Positions 22,136 to 37,400 of a stretch of 64,000 nucleotides of DNA are shown here, piece by piece. A program made the translations under genes and the position numbers. The stretch is from assembly GCF_963576615.1 (NCBI RefSeq), contig NC_088714.1, positions 29,260,558 through 29,324,557 of the forward strand. The letters are read 5' to 3'. The notes beneath the pieces were generated by a model. That model searched no databases, was not told where the DNA came from, and was given only the letters and a program-made list of their open reading frames with translations. Source of the stretch: Watersipora subatra (taxonomy: Eukaryota > Bryozoa > Gymnolaemata > Cheilostomatida > Watersiporidae). Position 1 is the first letter of the stretch. Every line of letters begins with the position of its first letter.

Positions 22136-25100
22136 ACGTTCAGCCCACAGGATATTTCTCTACGGCTTCATAACATACCGAGTAACGGTTACCACCTTGG
22201 TGCGAGATTTTCCACAAGCCACTATTGAAGGGCATACTAGACAGCTGATCACAACCGAGGGATTTTATTCATTGTACGTATTTAAAAATCGCTCTATTAT
22301 TTTCCGCTGTATTATAAATAGTATCCTTTACAAATACACGCAGTGTAGATGTTGTGATCATGTTTCTATTCTCAGTGTCAGCCTTCACACTCAGTATCAG
22401 TGTTTTTCGGAGCTTATGCTAACTGATGATGTATTTATCGTTAACAATGTGATGGCATGTTTAAACACAGAAACTAAACTTACTAAGCAAACTGCTGAAA
22501 CATTGCTTTATTCGTGTACCAAATTTGATATATATGCTAAATACTCTAAATAACTTTGTCATATAGGTCTACAGTATTGTTGTAGGAAATTTAGACAGTG
22601 ATAAACGCCGTTGCTTTACGCAGTAATAGTACACCTGTCTATTATGTAGCAGTTTGAAGACGCCAAAGGTCGTGGGTAGTAATAATTTGAAACGATAGCA
22701 TTATTATTGCTCAGTTCAAAAACGCTAGCTCTCAGTTCTAGTGAGACGATGTACATGGTTTGTGCAAACGCTCATGAATGTTAAAAATGTATATGAACTA
22801 AATTATTTTAAGCATTTATAAAGCTTTCAATTATAGAAGAATATAATTTATTAACTTATCCGTCTGCATATATATAATTTTGAATTCCATGTGTTGTCTT
22901 AATGGTTGATTTGTGACAATGTGCTCACATTGTTTGCTTTGCCCCCCCCCCCCTCCCTACATCGGCTATAACATACTTGTCGTTTTTATTTATATACATA
23001 TAAAAGCCATGTCTTACAAAAGCCATTACAACTAGGCTACTGTTTGGTTGCTATGTATTAAAGTATAGGCCTGAATGCTTGTTATATTCATCCCATATTT
23101 AGAACTAGGTCTTCGCCCTTAATAAATATTGCAGCTTTTTGTGATAAAAGACCAACTGTTGTAAAAGTTGATTTGCGTCATGACATTCAAATAGTTTTAG
23201 TTATGACAATATTACTTGAGGTAGGAAAGGTATCTAACCTTCAATTGCTACCTCTATCTCATGGTCAATGTCACTTGAATGCAGCACCAGGGTTGTCTAG
23301 GAGAAATATTGCTTCCCTGAACTGTGCGTTATATTCATTCAACAATGACGACAAGCTATTTTACTATTAAATAACTTTTCAGAAATGCAATTTTAATATT
23401 TAGCAAGCTATCACAAAACAGAAATTGTAAAACAGTTTCTGCCATGTCATTAGATTGTTTGCTATCATTGCTGAATAGATGCATTTATTACGCATATTAC
23501 AAAGGGCCAATTAGTCTATTAAAAATTGTGTTTGAACTTTATTTGGTTCATCAACAGTTGTCAAAGTTTTGAATTACGGACATATGTATTTGTCATACCA
23601 AGATAAAGTTTATTGACTTTACATTTAGCCTATCTTAAAGGTGCCCAATCATGGGCATGAATTACAAATAGTTTTTAAAAGGGAAAGTGACTTTCTTTTG
23701 AACAAAGTTTGTGAGAGAAGTAAAGATTACACAGGTTTCATAATGTGAACTCTCAAGTGTTATACAGATTACGCTGGTCTGGTTATTCTCTCGAAGGTTA
23801 CTTTTTTTATAGCATCTACTCTTTTATAAACTCATGTTTTTATTTTTGATCAAATAGTGAATATTGCTTCATCATAGATAGCATTGAATTCAAACTAGAT
23901 ATTTATAAGATGAGTAAAGGCCTGGCTAGACACATTGGTGACACATTGTCGTTTGTTTAGTACATGTAAATGCATTGCTGACGTTTTGTAAATTCGTTGT
24001 TTCAATTGGTAGAGCTAGAACTGGCGCATCTGTGATTGGCTGTAGTAGGTAATCATTATGTTCTTGCTTCAATTTTATTCATTTTTCAAACATGCTAGGT
24101 TGGCTTTCGAACGCAATGACAACAGGGCTTCACACAAACAGCAATTTATAGGACAGAGACATTCTCACTAGTGACATATATGCGGAAGTCATTAATATAA
24201 AGTTGAATTGTTTGAAAACGTCAGATAATTCTTTTAAGTAATTAACGAGGTTAAAATCCTTTTTCCTGTAGTTCCATTGATGTTGTAACGTTAAACTTTT
24301 TCAAATTTTTTTTCATCAATGACACCTAGCAGTTTTTTTTCAGTATTTTAACTAGATTTAAATTTTCTTTACCTACAGTTCCATTGATGTCATGACCGAT
24401 TTAGGTCATGAAGTAATTTTGTACTTGTTTTTATTGCTGACAATTGGCGGTTATTGTAGCCAGGCCTTAAGTCAGGCAAGACTAATAACATCTTAAAAGA
24501 AATGGTAGTATGTGAGTTTTTATATAGTCGCAGAAAATGGGAAGTGGGCTTATGCACATTTCATTAATTGTCCCTGATTGTACCTAATTGTTTTTTAAAA
24601 ATCGTAGGCATTTCACAAATTCATTCTCAAAAGCGAAATTTCACTAGTTCAAACTCATCAAGTGCTGAACATGGGGGACAATTGCTAACCAGTTCTTATT
24701 CCTTATCCCTTTTGATTTACACATCATCTCTGTGAAGGTTATTTGTATTTAAAATTTAGTAGATATCATTTTTTACAGTTTGATTGATTTAAAATTTGAT
24801 TGAATTAGCATTTTGTTACACCCAACTGGTATAAATGGTCACAGCAGAGATCAAAACAACAGCGAGTGTTCAATAAACACAGGATGTCAGTCGTGGCACT
24901 TGAAATTTTGGAACATTACTATTTTCATCAATGGAAGGGTCCTTTGGAGAACCTGTATTCGAATGATTAAACCTTATTAGTTCAGCGAGTGTCCATGCTT
25001 TGAAGGATGTTATAAAAGACCTATTTTTGGGAAAAAATTACCCATACATACAAATATTTGTGTAAATCAGTGTCATGAGCTATAGTTGCCAGTCGTACCA

Positions 25101-25442
25101 GCACTCTTTCAATTTGTGCAGAGTGATGGCAGTTATAGCAAGTGACTGCAGTTGACACAGCTAGAGACATCCTTCGTCATCTTGATTTCTATGCATAGCA
25201 GGTCAAACATAACCAGATGAGACTGTATTTATAAGAAAAATAATGGAATAATATTTCTTACATACGCCTCATCAGATAGTGATGACTCAACTAGTCATTC
25301 AACATTGTATACTCTTGGCCTCATTATGCGTTGTGTTTAAACCTCTTGATTATTATAGGGTTTACGTGATCTTGTTATAATATATCTGATGAATTCTTCG
25401 AATCAATATTTTACTCCTATGCATTCTGTTTCTGTTCTACAG
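22136..25442. other. intergenic space between ISCA2 and PKC
   Basis: The genes diverge, so both promoters should lie here or close by. I see a poly-C run at about 22,943-22,955 and a short duplicated phrase (agttccattgatgt) near 24,271 and 24,378. No further gene is supported. Confidence 0.45.
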
Positions 25443-28400
25443 CAGATGACTCCATACAGGTTTTGCTAGAGGTCTAACATGGTATATTTTACTGGAAAAA
25501 TTCAAATCAGAGTTCTAGAAGCTGCTAGCCTAAAGCCTACAAATTACGCAACCCGTCACTCTAGTCTAGTTGGATCATCACGTTCGAATCTAGACCCGTA
25601 TATAGCGCTGGACATCGATGAACGACACTTTGCAAAGACCAAGGCGAAATTGAAGACCATAAATCCAGACTATTGTGAGGACTTTGAGACGGATGTAGAA
25701 AATGGACAGGTACTGAGTAGCCGGACATTTATAGTTTTTGTTTGCCCTGTTGCATGTGTATAGAAGGCCTGGTGAAGTATGTGCTGAAAATATTGCGTAT
25801 GATAATAGTTGTATATACTCTGTAGCTCTTGAGTTTTGCTTGGTTTTTATAATTTAAAAACTCAGGTCCGTGAAGTTACATGCTGATGAATAGAAATGCG
25901 TGTTATATCTCTGAGATTATCCTATCAGTGATTTCATTAATAACCCTCATCACAACCTTCAAATTGTTGTCTAAAACTACAAGTAGGGAAAGAAGGATTG
26001 TGTAGTAGTACATATTAATCTCAATGACATGGACACGTAGCTTTTGCTTTGAAAACTCTGGATCTGTTGACAAAATGTGCTCATAGCAGTTATATCTACC
26101 AGCTACTCGGATATGATATTTAGAATTCTCCATACAAATGTAATCCTAAGGTTTCATCCAAATACAACTTTCTTTGAACACTTTCTTGTGAAATTCTTAG
26201 TTTTTGATGTCATGAGATTTTACAGGATTATGATGCATTGCGTAGTTGACGAATTTGTTTATATATGAAAGAAAGCTTATTTGCTAAAATAAATTACACG
26301 TTTATTGTATAAATTAATTTCATCTGGCTACAACTTCATCATCTACAAAGTGAGAATGTTCTTTCCTCAGATTGCCAATACATGTACATGTATTATCATT
26401 AGTACAGAATGCTGTCCCACCTGATTATCAGGATTTATGTGAGTTGATCAGATGCTTCAGTTTTATATGGTTATGAAGGTCTTGTACTATTTGCAACACA
26501 TCTGCGGTTGACATCCAAATTCTCTCTATTACTGCATTAGATAGCTCTATGCTTTGCATTCATACCCATAGAGATTTTCACATGGTTAGTAAGGTGATTA
26601 ATGGCGTTGCAGGTACTGGGAATTACAGTATTCGATGATGCCCCAATAGGAGATGACTTTGTGGCTAACTGTAGCATACCCTTTGAAGACATTTCAGATG
26701 ATGGAGCCGATATATGGGTAAGCGGAACAGAATACAGGCCATGACTTGTCAGGCGTTTTTAGACATTTTTCAGGCAGCCCCAAAGTTCGCAATTACTTTC
26801 GCGTGTTTGTGTTGAAACCTCTTGGAAAATGGTGATTTTTCAAAGTTGGGAAACTGCCATTTTTAATCATGGGTGAATGGATCCTACAACAATCTTATGT
26901 CATTAATATTGTTGTTAATATTGTTGTTAATATTGTTGTTAATATTGTTGTTAATATTTTTGTTAATATTGTTGTTAATATTGCTGTTAATATTGTTGTT
27001 AATAATCACACAAATGAAGCATGAGCATAGTTAGGAAACTTCAAGAGCAATTTTAGTATCAGTTACTTTTCCCATTATGAGAGCTTGTGGAGTGAAGACC
27101 ATTCAATAAAATATATACCCTAATGCATGCTTAATGGTCGTTTAAGCTGCAAGGGGAATATTCCCAGATAAAATATTGATGGAGCTGGGTGGTACTTGTT
27201 GCAACTTGTCAATATTACAGCTAATACAAGTTTCTAAGGTTAGATGAAGATCTGGCATTTATTGCTATAAGTTTTTGAAGACAATCTCATATGTAAAAAA
27301 TCTTAAAACGCATTTACCTGACAGAAACAAAACATCATTGAGCAGAATACTACACAAAAACGATTTTCTTTACTTTGAATATGAAAATTTACATGGAATA
27401 TTGAAAACTGCAATTTTGAGAATGCGTATAATTCCATGCTTGACTTTTATTGACTCTGCTTTGTTAGAGTGCACAGTTTACTTTGTGTCAGGGTAGTCAT
27501 TTTGTCTGTGATTTCAAATACACGCATCCTCTGAACCATCTTATGCCCATTTTTTGCAAGTATTTACATTTTTAACTGTATCCATATGAATATCTTTGTA
27601 AATGGCAGAAGTGTGTATTTATCGTGTATATATATATATATATATCTATGTTATAGTAATGGGAAAAATGTGATATATATATATATATATGCTGTAATTG
27701 TGAGAAAAATGTAGGCACTCCTAAGTTCATGTATGTGGCAATTAATGCGGTCAGACTTAACATAGGGTGAGATATAGCCATTGATTACCAGAGGATACCC
27801 GGTTTTTAGTAGGCAAGTTCAGTGATGCCATTGATTATTGTTTGTAATAAGTAGATCAAGCTTACAGCTGATCCTAATTACTCCATGAGTGTATCTAGCG
27901 TGGCTTAATAATCAACTCTCTACCTATCTTCATCAACTTAATGTTACTGGAGTATTTAAAGTTTCATTATAAGAGACAGCTTCAATATCGGGTGATGAAC
28001 TTAACTGCTAAGAATGTATTGAAGTCAGTCCTACAATGAATAAATAATTGGGTAAAGAGAACTTGATTGACGTTATTGTACTAGGTTGTTTAATTTTTCT
28101 TTTATATTTATACCATTGACTTGCATAACACAATTCGGAGTATGTATCCGTATTTTGCGTATCATTTTATATTAAGCATTTACAATTTCACTCCGTTTCT
28201 GTTTTTTTCCCTTATGTGACTCGACCAACAACCTCACTTATTTTCCAGGTCGATCTGGAGCCGTGTGGCAAAGTCCACCTCATTATAGATTTACTAGGAT
28301 CCAAATCTACAGGTATGCATTATGTGTCTATCGAAGAGCAAATTTGCTGGGCTTTGTTAGCCAATATATTCGTAACCTAATAAACCTTTGTTAACTGTAT

Positions 28401-31400
28401 TATGGAAAAGTTAATGATTTTCGTGTTCAGCCTCATCGGAATAATTAATTCCTTTTGGCCGTAAAGTATCACGCATACTCATTTTGATAAACCGTGTGTG
28501 TACTCTTGTAACATACCACAACGATAGATCGACACAACGTACTAGTGATGGTTATTAGACTGCCTACAGACACCCTTTACATATCCTAAAGGAGTATGCA
28601 TGACAAAATATCAATAAATCCACCGTAGACTGGGGATAAGCACGAGGCTTCTATTTAGTTACATGTCAAGTTCTTATATCGTTTTCACTGAAATGTGACT
28701 AACACTGTTACTACTCTATTGATGACCTGCTAACGACTCCAATAAAACATTTTTAGCATACAAGGAATGCGTTTGTTGTAAATGAAGCATTCGCTTATCA
28801 TAGCCTAACAACATTAGGTTATTTATAAAGATCTCAGTTGACGGCTTTTATCGATACTTCACATGCGCTCAGCCGCTGTCTACCCACCCTACCCGCTGAG
28901 GGAATTTAAAAAAACTATCAGTATCGGTAGTTCCTACCCACCTTTTATCATGAGTAATCGCAGCTACCATTCTTCTAAGAACTGTGGTAGTTGATAGTTG
29001 AGCTTCAACAGAATACAGCAAAGGAAGTAGTATACAGTGATTTCTTGTTACTTTCTGCCTCATTCTTTGTCGGAATTGTCAATAGCCTTAGTTCTTTCAT
29101 ACTTTATATGGAGGAAGGGGAGTCAACATTGTTTGTACAATAGTTCAAACAAATATAAAGTTAGCAATTAGCCTATGACACTCTTAGATTGATATCTTGA
29201 ATTGAGGCACACAGCATTGCTGGAAAAGCTTACAAGCTTTTCTAGCCTTTGATAATCAACAAGTTGTTTACCAAAGGCTACATTGGTGAAGGTTGTTTGT
29301 AAGAATCTGTTTTGTTGCAAAATCTACTTTCAACATTTTTCTTAGCACTGAAATGATGAACAAGCCAGTCGAGATAAGGGTATCCTGTTATAGCAGCGCA
29401 GTAAACCAAATGTGTTATTTATTAACTTTGTTTGTGCTCAAACTGTCTTAAAACATAAACTGCAGTTGCTCTGATGTAAGTATAAATGGCTCTCATTAAC
29501 CACAATCACCGATGGTTACTGTATTTACATCCAGGCCAAGATGGCTATGCCATTGTCATGAGAAAAATTTGATTAGTTTGGCTTTGAAAGGTCATTTAGT
29601 ATGATACTGTTCGTCATCACTTCCTCATCTCAAATTCATGAACATTCAAGAACCAGACTTGAAACTAAATCTATAAATCAGGCATACTGTCATACTACGT
29701 CATGCCATGATGTAAATATGGTTGCGTTAGTGAAAGCCTCCAAGAGTCCTTTTAGTGGTACCATGAAAATAATTGATATGAGTGCATAATATAATGACAA
29801 ACTGTACCAAAAGTACTTGCCTCTTCTTAGCTCATTTTTGTATGTTCACATTTTTTGTTATGAAATGGGTACACACGTGTTTCTTTCTTTTGGAGTTTTT
29901 TTACATTTTGTTGGAAGAGCAATAAGATTATTTCATACAACATTGTCAGGAAAAGGATAAAATCTTGTTTATGCATGATCATTGATAAGACATTTGATGT
30001 TCATGTTCTCTATGTGGGATGAGTTAGCACTTACTAATGATCTTTTTCAATATCTCGAAATCATGTTAGCTGTTTTTTATGTTTGCCAACAATATTAATA
30101 AAAAATGACGCACCATTATAATTTAGTGGTTAAGATTTAGTAGGCTAGTGAAATGGCATCCATAGCTTGATTTGATGGTACATTGCTATTGAATATTAAT
30201 ATAATACATGTAGCTGTCTTTTTAGCTGGATCAAAGGATTTTAACTTATTATTTAGCACAAAATGTTATTACATTAAAGCTGTAACCTAGAGATCTGTTG
30301 TTGTTTTGAAAAAATTTTGTTTTTGATCATATAACAAATTATTAGAATATTTTAGCAGTTTTGTTTTTTCACAAACTTTTTTCATCACTTATATTAATAA
30401 TTCGTTACAATTTCTGTGATCATGTGTATATGATAAAAGGGATTGTAATTGATTATTACTATATTGTAATGGATTACTACTATATTGTAATGGATTATTA
30501 CTATATTGTAATGGATTATTACTATATTGTAATGAATTACTACTATATTGTAATGGAGTATTACTATATAGTAATGGATTATTACTATACATGTATAGTA
30601 ATAATCCATTACAATCACCATGATCATATATGCGGACAAAGTGATGTGTGTGCAATGCATGTTTGTTTTTGTTTGCAAACTTACAATTTTAGTGATATGT
30701 TTAGCAACTGTTGAAAGACCTAATATAGCATATATTTGTAATGGATCATGATGAGCTCACAGATCATATCATTTGACTACCTCTGATAGACTTGTTATAT
30801 GTCATCGACTAGCTTGTACTTGTTAGTACGTCTTCTACTACAGCATGTTATGCGAGATGACACTGGTAATAGGCAGTAAAAATAGCATCTTGCTACGTTT
30901 ATAATCAAGTCAAAAAGTTCTATCATATATTCATGCATTTTGATGACATGTCTTTTGGTTTGGTCGAGAGATTATTACTCAACACAGAGTCGTGGAAAAT
31001 GCTATAAGCTGATCTGTATTTATTCTTATAATTGCGTATTTTTTGGGTTTCACAATGGGTTCTCCCATACACAAATGATCTAGCCATGGCTCAATAAAGG
31101 ATTTTCATCCAATTCCGGAATCTTTTCAATTTCTGTGTGAATTTTACAAGCCAGACTCTTAGAATTTCTCAATTACGTCAATTTTAAAAGGATGCGTTCA
31201 TTCTAAAAACCTCTTAACAATTATATTTCTTGCTTCATTCATTAGTTTTATGGAATTTGTCCTGAAAGGGAGATATAGATTTTTGTGACCAACAAACATA
31301 AGTAATGCAAATTAATGAAAATAATGAAATTCACACAGTATTTTGAGATGGTTAAATAAACATATTCAATATAGGAAGAATAAAAATGAGGTCATATTAT

Positions 31401-34400
31401 TTGATATAAATCTTAATTAATGCACCGTATTCAATCTTTTTCTGTATTTTTCATTCACCAAGAATGTAATGACTTCAATCTCAGCCTTCACTTTTAGTTC
31501 TAGGTTGTGGCTGTAACTCCAAAACTTACTGTATTAACTGTCAAGGACAACTGCTATACCTTGTTATAAAAGTACACAAATTATGCTATGTGCAAGACAT
31601 ATCCGTCAACAGTTCACAAGTTTATATTACTGCAGATCTGTAATACTTCCAATTTATCTAAAATGTATCAAGACCAGTTTTTTTTGCTGTTTAATACACA
31701 AACTATCCTCAATCTGATATCATTCAGTGCTATCTTGTCATACGTCTATCATATCATTTACTTTTCAAACCTACATGTAGATGACTGATAGTATCAAGAC
31801 GCCTGTCTGTTAATTGATTTATGTTTGCTCACCTTAGTTCTATGCCAAAGCACCATAGTTATCAATGCCTGTTGCACGCTGATTGTTTGTCATCACTGCT
31901 ATACTGTTGTACACGCAGTTCATTTTTTTATACATTTCAGAGCAATTGTTAGTGATTCGACCACGGTCGGATTGTTTTGATCGATACGCCTCGCTGCCTT
32001 CCCTTTTGGGCAATGGTAAAACATTTGTTGCTCTTGATCAGTTTGTCAGGTTTGAAGAGCTTATTTCACAAACGGGAGGTTACGGGCTTATTGGTGGCTT
32101 CGCTATACTAATCTTTCTGCAACGCATCATAATCAGCATCGATTCTAAGGTGTCCCAATTGGAGGTTCTTTCTGCTGCTATGGTTATGTATTCCTTTTTT
32201 GTAAAAGGACTTGACTGACCGAAATAGTGACATTGTTTAGATTCTCACTTTGAAGGAAAACTTGTTTGAAAGCTAAGTTAAACTGGAGCTTAAAGGTTGA
32301 CTTGCAACAGTATTCACATTACAGTTATTTGTTATCAAAAGATTCACCATGTTTTACTCTGTTGTGTTGTAGGTGCAAAATATGTGGAAATGTGATTACA
32401 AGCTCTTGAAAGCTCAAAAACGAACAGTTAATCGCCGCCATCACGAGACCGCCATAGGTTAGAATCTCTTTCCGAAATGGCTCAAATGGGACGTAGTTGT
32501 ACAAAATGGCTTCGGTTTACGCTTTCGAGCAACCTCATTCATCGAAATATTTTCACAAATATACTTCACGCATTCAATAAAACCATGTCTACTGTTCTTA
32601 CGCGTCTATTTTATCGTCATTGTAATGCTGTCACTTTCAGCGCTGATATCTTATAACCTACCATGAAAATTCATTTAATTTTTTAACCTTAGCTCGAAGG
32701 AGTACATATCATTGTCTGATAACCATGACGAGCCTGTTGATCACCTGTGATAATCGGAAAATGCTGCAGAAATTAATCACAAAGTATTGGGTCTTATGAT
32801 CAGATTACGACTAGACGATTAGACCAAGCCGAAACAAAACTGTAAAGTAGCAAGTGTCTATATTTGATACTGGCTCTTCGGTAAAACCCAAAGTGTTTGT
32901 CATAAACTAGTACTACGAAAAGTTTTATATTGAGCCTTTTATTGGCCTTTCATTTCACGTGAGAACATCACGTGACAAAACAATAACCAAATGGAATGAC
33001 TACGTCAGAGAAATAAACTGATTCCAATCTACAGCGGCTTTTCATTTTTGAGCTTTTAAGAGCTTGTAATCACATTTCCACATATTTTACACCTACAATA
33101 CAACAGAGTAAGACATGGTGAATCTTTTGATACCGAAATAACCGTAGGATTTAGGAAAATAACATTAGGAACCTAATGCGAATTTTGTTGCAAGTCAACC
33201 TTTAAACTTGAGCTTAAGATGAGTTTTGTAGCCATCAGGCTATTTCATGGCTGATGATTCTATTTTCTACTTAACCATTGGTGTCCTCCAGTGAGTGAGG
33301 CTATGGTACAGTGGTGTATCAGACCAGAACAGTTTGTGTAAAAGTCCTAAATATTTATGATATGCATAAATTCCTAGAGAAATGATTAATAGATCAGTTT
33401 ACTGTTATGATCTTTACTCATACTCAATATCAGTGCGTGCAGCTATAAACAATACTGTTTTATACTGTTCACTTGAGATGGCATTTTCTAGAATATTATC
33501 AGATATCAGCCTGTGAGCGCAATAACATTGTTCATAATGGTTTAGATTGTATAATGATTAAATAAATTTGTTCAATTTCAGAGCCCGTACGAGAGAAGGT
33601 ATTCAAAGAGAAAGATGGGAGGTGGAAAAAAAGGCGGGGAGCCGTTCGTAGGAGGATCCACCAAGTAAACGGACACAAATTTATGTGCATTTATTTCAGA
33701 CAACCAACCTTCTGCTCTCATTGTGGGGAATTCATATGGCAAGTTGAAATTTTCACTTTTCTACCAGTTTTGTGTAATTTGATAAGGAAACTATAAACAG
33801 AAGGGAGGTGGATGTTCCTTTGGCTGTAGTATATCTATTGTTTTTATGTTCTGGTTTTGGTGCTATTACATTGGGGCAGCAGCTGAAAGTATTGTATATA
33901 GTTACTTCGTTTTTTGATAACTGTGCACCATGAAGACCACATGACATTCAGGGAGCATCCACTATCTTGTTCTTTTGTATACTCTATTTTAGTTATACTA
34001 AAACGTTAAAATAACGACACTTTTATATAAATTATGTAAAACTTGAACAGTTTTTTAATATTCCGTAGCTACTTCCTTCATATGTTGGAGTTACTGACAG
34101 TTATCGCAAAACAGATAAATCATAGAACAGGTTCTTTTGCGGACATATGTGGTACCGATGCATCCTGTTGTCATACAGAAATCATGGAGTTAGCTTCATT
34201 TCATCAAGAAAGTACTGGCCAACTAAGGCAGTTTTTAAAGCTGAAAACTGTAGATTTTAGTTTATAACTAACAACCACCTGGTACAACGGCTGGCATCTA
34301 TCCAGCTTCTGTCCAATAAATCCTCGTTGATGGCCTGAGCTTTTAGCGTTTCCTAAAACGTCTCACCAACAACACGGGAAAACTTTCCTTAATTTCTAGT

Positions 34401-37400
34401 ATAAAAACTGCGCTGCAAATTTATTAACAAAAATACTTTTACAAAATTGTATAGCAGTTGTTGTGCATTGTCAATAATGTGTGTGATATGTTAAAGCCGC
34501 TCTGAAACAAAGAATATACTGCTAACTACTAACCTAACTATATATCCTTTCAACTACCAGATGTAGCCATTACTAGGTAGACCAGGAATAGCAGAAGTTG
34601 ATTTGGGTCTGTTAATTTGTAACTGAACAATACGAAAGATTATAGAATACTGAAATCATTTTAACTGTTATTCGAGAATTATATGGGAAGAGATTACCTA
34701 ATATGAGAAAATTAAAACAGCTTCAAAAATCTTGTTTCAACTTACACATTGACGGTGATATTGCAGGATAGTCGGCAATGGCAACATTTTAGAAAAGTAA
34801 CAGCAGTGATAAATTTATAAAAATATAAAATATTGAAATATATGCAAAGTATATTAACATATATACTTGAGGGAGAAACACTATGCAAGAAGTGAATTAT
34901 TCATGCGAAGGATGTACTCAATGTCCTTTTTATGGTTTCACAGAATACGCGAGTCAGCTACGTCAGAAAACTAGGCGAATGCCCGGCGTTGCATGCGTAA
35001 TAAGATGATTACCTAACAATTTAAGTAACGTTAAAGCTAGTAACTTAAGCTAGTACTGTAATAGTACAGCTCTTACTATAATAAGACCTGTGAAACCAGA
35101 TTGATGTTACAACGTCATGACGTTATGCGTCAGTTATCCTAGTATTTTCACAAATGCTTCAAAAGTATGTGCACAATTATTCATTAGTATTACCAGTTGG
35201 ACGCGTAGTGTATTAGATAGTACGCCTGTCTGGAGAACTGGAGGTCCTGAGTTCAAATCCTGTGTCCAATGGATATTTAGTTTCTAACAGTTTATCGCTA
35301 TAATTGGACATCCGGATGACAAACACTGAGATTTATATAGCTTGAGATAACAAACCTATGGTGCTATAAGCTGTTGTTGTAGACATAAAAATAACCTTTA
35401 GTGTTGTAGGCTATTGTAATGTCTCAACATTTTCACTTCTCGTGAGCAACATTACTCAACATTTTAAAATTTAATAAATAGTTTTAATTTGGAATTATTA
35501 TTTTTATCGTGTTTCAAAATGCTTCAAGGTTCCTGGCAGTTATTATTTAGCCAGTTCTAATTTAGTAATTAATAACCAGGTTCATGTATACTTTCTAGTC
35601 AACATATAGAAATATATCCTGTGACAAAACATTTATTTTTTATGGTCTAGATATATTTTAACATAAATTGTGGTCATCGGTCACTTTTTTGGGTATAATC
35701 AGACGAAGTCGTGTCTTTTAAGTTATACGTAATATTTTTTAGTTGGTGCAAGACCAATACATTACTTTTGGTTAGCTCATCAAGTATCCATCCATATTGT
35801 TTTAGTTTTGTTGAAAATGATTTTTGTGAGGTTCAGAGACTGCATGCATCACACAAATATTCATTGATTCGGTAATGCTGTCCACCCCGTATTTGACATA
35901 TCACATTGATGGAAATGCTTGTCATTGTGTACTGAAGCCGAGGTAAACATCACAGAACGCCGCTCATCACAGCTGATGGATAACGCTTTGAATAAATTTT
36001 TAGATTTTTTTCTAACTTAGTAATTTAAACAATACCCAAAGGAGGTATAAGTAGAATCTGTTGTAAACAATCTCGTATAGCACGATATAGGTATCCCTAG
36101 ATTATTCATTGAAATAAAATGAACGGAATGAAAACTTTTCGAGCATTGGTGATATGTCGTTGTATATAAAAAGGATGGTTCACTTAGTACCCTGTGTCCG
36201 TATCAGCATCATGTTAGTTGATGTTTGGTACAACCTGTACATAGTAATATAACCTGTCCTTATAACCTAAGGTATAAGGTTATAACCTAAGGTATAACCT
36301 TATAACCTAAGGTATAAGGTTATAACCTAAGGTATAACCTTATAACCTAAGGTATAAGGTTATAACCTAAGGTATAACCTTATAACCTAAGGTATAAGGT
36401 TATAACCTAAGGTATAACCTTATAACCTAAGGTATAAGGTTATAACCTAAGGTGTAACCTTATAACCTAAGGTATAAGGTTATAACCTAAGGTGTAACCT
36501 TATAACCTAAGGTATAAGGTTATAACCTAAGGTATAACCTTATAACCTAAGGTATAAGGTTATAACCTTATAACCTAAGGTATAAGGTTATAACCTTATA
36601 ACCTAAGGTATAAGGTTATAACCTTATAACCTAAGGTATAAGGTTATAACCTTATAACCTAAGGTATAAGGTTATAACCTTATAACCTAAGGTATAAGGT
36701 TATAACCTTATAACCTAAGGTATAAGGTTATAACCTTATAACCTAAGGTATAAGGTTATAACCTTATAACCTAAGGTATAAGGTTATAACCTTATAACCT
36801 AAGGTATAAGGTTATAACCTTATAACCTAAGGTATAGCCTTTCCTTAGTAATGTATGTCTATAATATTCTACAGAGCGAGTCATTAATATATACAGTTTC
36901 TTTAAATGTGTTTGGTCAGCGCAACAGATGAGTGGCACCCACATCTCCTTTTCAACTGTGGCTTAGTTACGTGATACATCACTCATTCTAATCACCTAGC
37001 ATAAACAAACATATGTAATAGCTAATAGCAAAATCTAGCTATTTCACATCTGATCCATTTTAATTACACAACTAATCTGACAGTTCTGCATATGGGCTAG
37101 GTGCAATATGACTGGATTTATTCTTTCCTTATAAATAGACCTGTGCAGTGATGTCACCTTTTTTACACCAGCCAGCTTTCATTTGCCTTTTAGACAAGTT
37201 CATTGTTTATCATAGTAGGATATTTTTGAATTAAAGTCAAAGATTTGATTCCATTGCTTATTCAGGACTGACCGCACCCTTGTTATTAGTCAGAGATCAG
37301 TGAGGGGCACCAGCTCAATAAGACATCAGTGACTCGACCTTCGCATTAAAAATGATAGTTGGTCATCAGCCCATCACGGAACATAAAAAAATAAGTAGTC

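Larger units (their letters stand above)
28313..33581 (+). other. nPKC intron 3
   Basis: 5.3-kb intron. It holds the 21-bp array with hairpin at about 30,440-30,620, the candidate terminal exon at 31,941 and a TTAA-flanked element at 32,294-33,201. The rest (28,313-30,430 and 30,625-31,940) shows nothing I can name. Confidence 0.7.

Noticed and set aside
22065-22553. 162-codon plus-strand open frame overlapping ISCA2 exon 1
   Set aside because: It has no ATG near its start (the first in-frame Met is far inside), no domain, and lies antisense over a supported exon. About this length is possible by chance in 64 kb.
22943-22955. Poly-C tract as a G-quadruplex promoter element
   Set aside because: It is a single homopolymer run with no further G/C tracts nearby; most likely a simple repeat.
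30361-30714. 117-codon frame with DYYYIVM repeats
   Set aside because: It is a translation of the 21-bp tandem array; the opposite strand is open too.
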